Assembly (NCBI GenBank): GCA_051660685.1
Contig: JBOFQB010000019.1
Coordinates: 1-7,436 of the forward strand
DNA length: 7,436 nt
From: JAVBSX01 sp051660685
GTDB taxonomy: Bacteria; Planctomycetota; Planctomycetia; Pirellulales; Thermoguttaceae
Direction of reading: 5' to 3'
Position 1 is the stretch's first letter. Every line of letters begins with the position of its first letter. The translations under genes were made by a program, and so were the position numbers. Under the pieces are notes generated by a model that was given only the letters and a program-made list of their open reading frames with translations, ran no database searches and had not been told where the DNA came from. Below are positions 5,803 through 7,436 of the stretch, piece by piece.

Positions 5803-7107
5803 ATGTTGAACCTTGAAGATCAAATTGCAACGATCATGCCAGTTCGTCTAATTGGCAGTGTTGTTGAAACACTCGGAACAACGATTGCGGCAATCGGTTT
5901 TCCCGCTCCTGTCGGGGCAATTGCTCATATAGAACGACCGGGAACGGAACCGCTTCTTGCTGAAGTGATAGGGTTTAGGGATCATCAGACGCTCCTTTAT
6001 CCTTACAGTGATATAACGGGTATTCGACGGGGGAATCGAGTTTCGCTTGCACAGACATTTCCCTGGTTGCGAGTTGGCGACAATCTCTTGGGCCGGGTCC
6101 TTAACTCAGAAGGTCGCGCTGTTGACGGTCGTCCCCAACCGGTTCTGCATGATCGCGTTCCTTACCGAAATGATCCGCCCGATCCTTGCAGTCGACCGCG
6201 AATCAATTCCATTCTTTCAACGGGAGTTCGGGCAATTGACGGGATGTTCACTTGCGGTCGCGGTCAACGAATCGGCATTTTCGCCGGTTCAGGGGTCGGA
6301 AAAAGCGTTACTCTCGGAATGATGTGCCGATATACCAACGCCGATGTTATTGTCATTGCGCTGATTGGTGAACGGGGACGAGAATTGAATGACTTTCTTG
6401 AGCGTGATTTGGGACCAGAAGGTCTGAAAAAAAGCGTTGTCGTTGTCGCAACCTCGAATGAACCGGCTCTTATGCGGGTTCGTGCTCCCCAAACGGCAAT
6501 GTCAATTGCCGAGTATTTCCGGGATCAGGGCAAAGACGTTTTGATTCTTATGGATTCCTTGACGCGACTTGCAATGTCACAACGAGAGATTGGTCTTTCG
6601 GCGGGGGAACCGCCGACGACACGCGGTTATCCTCCTTCTGTGTTTGCGATATTGCCGCAATTGGTTGAACGGGCTGGTCGGGCTGCAACAGGGAGCATAA
6701 CGGCGTTTTTCACGGTTTTAGTTGAGGGGGATGATAAAAACGATATTATTGGAGATACGGTTCGCGGTCTTCTGGACGGACACCTTTGGTTGTCGCGCAA
6801 ATTAAGTACGAGGGGGCATTATCCGGCGATTGACCCGATTGAGAGCATTAGCCGACTTATGCCGGATATTTGCGACCCCGATCATCTCAAAGCAGCCCGA
6901 ATGTTACGACGTTTATTGGGGGTTTATTTGGACAATGAGGATTTAATATCGATTGGGGCGTACAAGTCGGGGAGTAATGCCGAAATCGATCATGCGATTC
7001 GGATGAAACCGTTGATTGACCAATACTTGCAACAATCGGTTAACGAACCGGCCGTGTTGGAAGATTCGGTTGCGCAGATCAAACATCTCATATTTGGCGA
7101 GCCGTAA
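5803..7107 (+). CDS. fliI: Flagellar/type III export ATPase (FliI/SctN family)
   Basis: This 434-residue hexameric ATPase powers or primes unloading of substrates into the flagellar or type III export gate on the cytoplasmic side. Seen: the beta-barrel N-terminal domain (about 14-85), GVRAIDGMFTCGRGQRIGIF (141-160), Walker A AGSGVGKS (161-168, Lys167), catalytic IGERGRE (188-194, Glu190), Walker B DVLILMDSLTR (245-255, Asp251), the family-specific EPPTTRGYPPSVFAILPQL (269-287), ISRLMPDI (349-356) with the likely arginine finger Arg351, and SIGAYKSGSNAEIDHAI (383-399). All key residues are intact. GYPPSVFA and the SIGAYKxGS segment favour FliI/SctN over F1-beta or Rho. No flagellar or secretion gene neighbours are visible, so FliI and SctN cannot be separated by context; FliI is preferred on overall likeness. 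An internal ATG at 5836 lacks a Shine-Dalgarno sequence. It starts 30 nt after the MITE-like element. Confidence 0.93.
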   Translation: MLNLEDQIATIMPVRLIGSVVETLGTTIAAIGFPAPVGAIAHIERPGTEPLLAEVIGFRDHQTLLYPYSDITGIRRGNRVSLAQTFPWLRVGDNLLGRVLNSEGRAVDGRPQPVLHDRVPYRNDPPDPCSRPRINSILSTGVRAIDGMFTCGRGQRIGIFAGSGVGKSVTLGMMCRYTNADVIVIALIGERGRELNDFLERDLGPEGLKKSVVVVATSNEPALMRVRAPQTAMSIAEYFRDQGKDVLILMDSLTRLAMSQREIGLSAGEPPTTRGYPPSVFAILPQLVERAGRAATGSITAFFTVLVEGDDKNDIIGDTVRGLLDGHLWLSRKLSTRGHYPAIDPIESISRLMPDICDPDHLKAARMLRRLLGVYLDNEDLISIGAYKSGSNAEIDHAIRMKPLIDQYLQQSVNEPAVLEDSVAQIKHLIFGEP

Positions 7108-7120
7108 GAATGGATGAATA

Positions 7121-7147
7121 GGGGATAGGGAATGGGGGATAGGGGGG
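7121..7147 (+). repeat. G-quadruplex-type tract, inverse copy of the 3881-3914 tract
   Basis: Four G-runs (GGGG, GGG, GGGGG, GGGGGG) are separated by three spacers of exactly 3 nt (ATA, AAT, ATA). This is a textbook quadruplex-forming pattern in the coding-strand sense, starting 14 nt after the ATPase stop codon. Positions 7126-7145 are the exact reverse complement of 3895-3914, marking a dispersed repeat family. It could affect transcript 3' ends or stall polymerase; that is inference. Confidence 0.75.
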
Positions 7148-7355
7148 AGACAGGAAGATAACGGCGTCTCGCGAGTCAACCGGTTTCCCTGTTTTTTGGG
7201 GACTCCAAATTATTATTTTGCCTCACTTCTTCATTAGACTTGTTCGAGAACTCAAATTATCTGGCCTATGTTGTCAAATCAGTGTATGTTTGGCAAAATA
7301 GATAAAGATTTTTGGTAACCGTTCACGGAAAATGACAATTGGAGTCCTATTCTCA

Positions 7356-7436
7356 GCACCAAAGGTGCGTAACAAAATAGACGGCGGTTTTAACCGCCGG
7401 TGTCAAAATGTCAAAAAATATTCGCCCTGTCAGGGC
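7356..7436. repeat. Array of three hairpin units, running off the window edge
   Basis: Hairpin 1 is GCACC AAA GGTGC (7356-7368) followed by GTAACAAAATAG. Hairpin 2 is CGGCGGTT TT AACCGCCG (7382-7399) followed by GTGTCAAAATG. Hairpin 3 is GCCCTG T CAGGGC (7424-7436) and ends exactly at the window edge. Stems differ while the tails share a CAAAAT core. The style resembles the units at 5513-5681 but with a different tail. The array may continue beyond the window. Confidence 0.7.

Larger units (their letters stand above)
7108..7436. other. Non-coding region after the ATPase gene
   Basis: This 329-nt stretch holds a G-quadruplex-type tract (7121-7147) and a hairpin array (7356-7436). The middle part, 7148-7355, shows only a CTCGCGAG palindrome (7168-7175) and a weak GAGTC...GACTC pairing around TTTTTT. 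No gene, tRNA or clear terminator is recognised. Confidence 0.6.

Noticed and set aside
7170..7210. GAGTC...GACTC pairing with an internal T-run as a terminator for the ATPase gene
   Set aside because: The T-run lies in the loop, not after the stem, and the stem is only 5 bp with a weak inner pairing.
7228..7260. TTGTTCGAGAACTC resembling a tRNA T-arm
   Set aside because: No acceptor, D or anticodon arms could be placed around it.
7356..7436. CRISPR-like array at the window end
   Set aside because: The hairpins differ in stem sequence and spacing, and there are no identical direct repeats or constant-length spacers.

Overview
All six protein genes in this window lie on the + strand, in moderate-GC DNA. 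The gene content suggests a bacterium of the Planctomycetota or a relative in the PVC group. The pointers are a short adenosylhomocysteinase, a lipoprotein carrying an SMP-30-type propeller, a free-standing ThiS, a xylose-isomerase-like TIM-barrel protein, an ExbD without ExbB, and a FliI/SctN-type ATPase among non-flagellar genes. Non-coding DNA is rich in short palindromic repeats. The taxonomic call is inference; no rRNA or other decisive marker is present.

Layout. 1-319: non-coding, with a long inverted repeat of CACGAAA-type units (20-91) and a good sigma70-like promoter (169-197). 320-1639: adenosylhomocysteinase, closed by a hairpin terminator (1665-1704). 1726-1914: a 62-residue lipoprotein, followed by a large compound hairpin with a T-run (1942-2012). 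2119-3588: a lipoprotein with a basic helical linker and a beta-propeller. Its N-terminus is a diverged copy of the small lipoprotein just upstream. 3632-3832: ThiS. 3917-4927: a TIM-barrel isomerase/epimerase-like protein. 4966-5385: an ExbD/TolR-like protein. These last four genes (propeller protein, ThiS, TIM barrel, ExbD) are 38-84 nt apart with no clear intrinsic terminator between them, so they may share a transcript. 5386-5802: a 417-nt gap holding a roughly 337-bp MITE-like element with inverted ends and nested palindromic units. 5803-7107: FliI/SctN-like ATPase. 7108-7436: a G-quadruplex-type tract and a run of hairpin-plus-tail repeats that reaches the window edge.

The genes do not form one obvious pathway. 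AhcY is methyl-cycle housekeeping, ThiS is thiamine sulfur transfer, ExbD is a proton-driven energy-transduction subunit, and the ATPase belongs to a flagellar or type III export apparatus. The two lipoproteins and the TIM-barrel protein resemble the sugar/lactone-related families that are expanded in planctomycetes, but their substrates cannot be read from sequence.

The most notable signals are non-coding: the compact element at 5437-5773, the compound hairpin at 1942-2012, a 20-nt C/G-rich sequence present in opposite orientations at 3895-3914 and 7126-7145, and the repeat arrays at both window ends. I saw no convincing new multi-gene defence or biosynthetic system.
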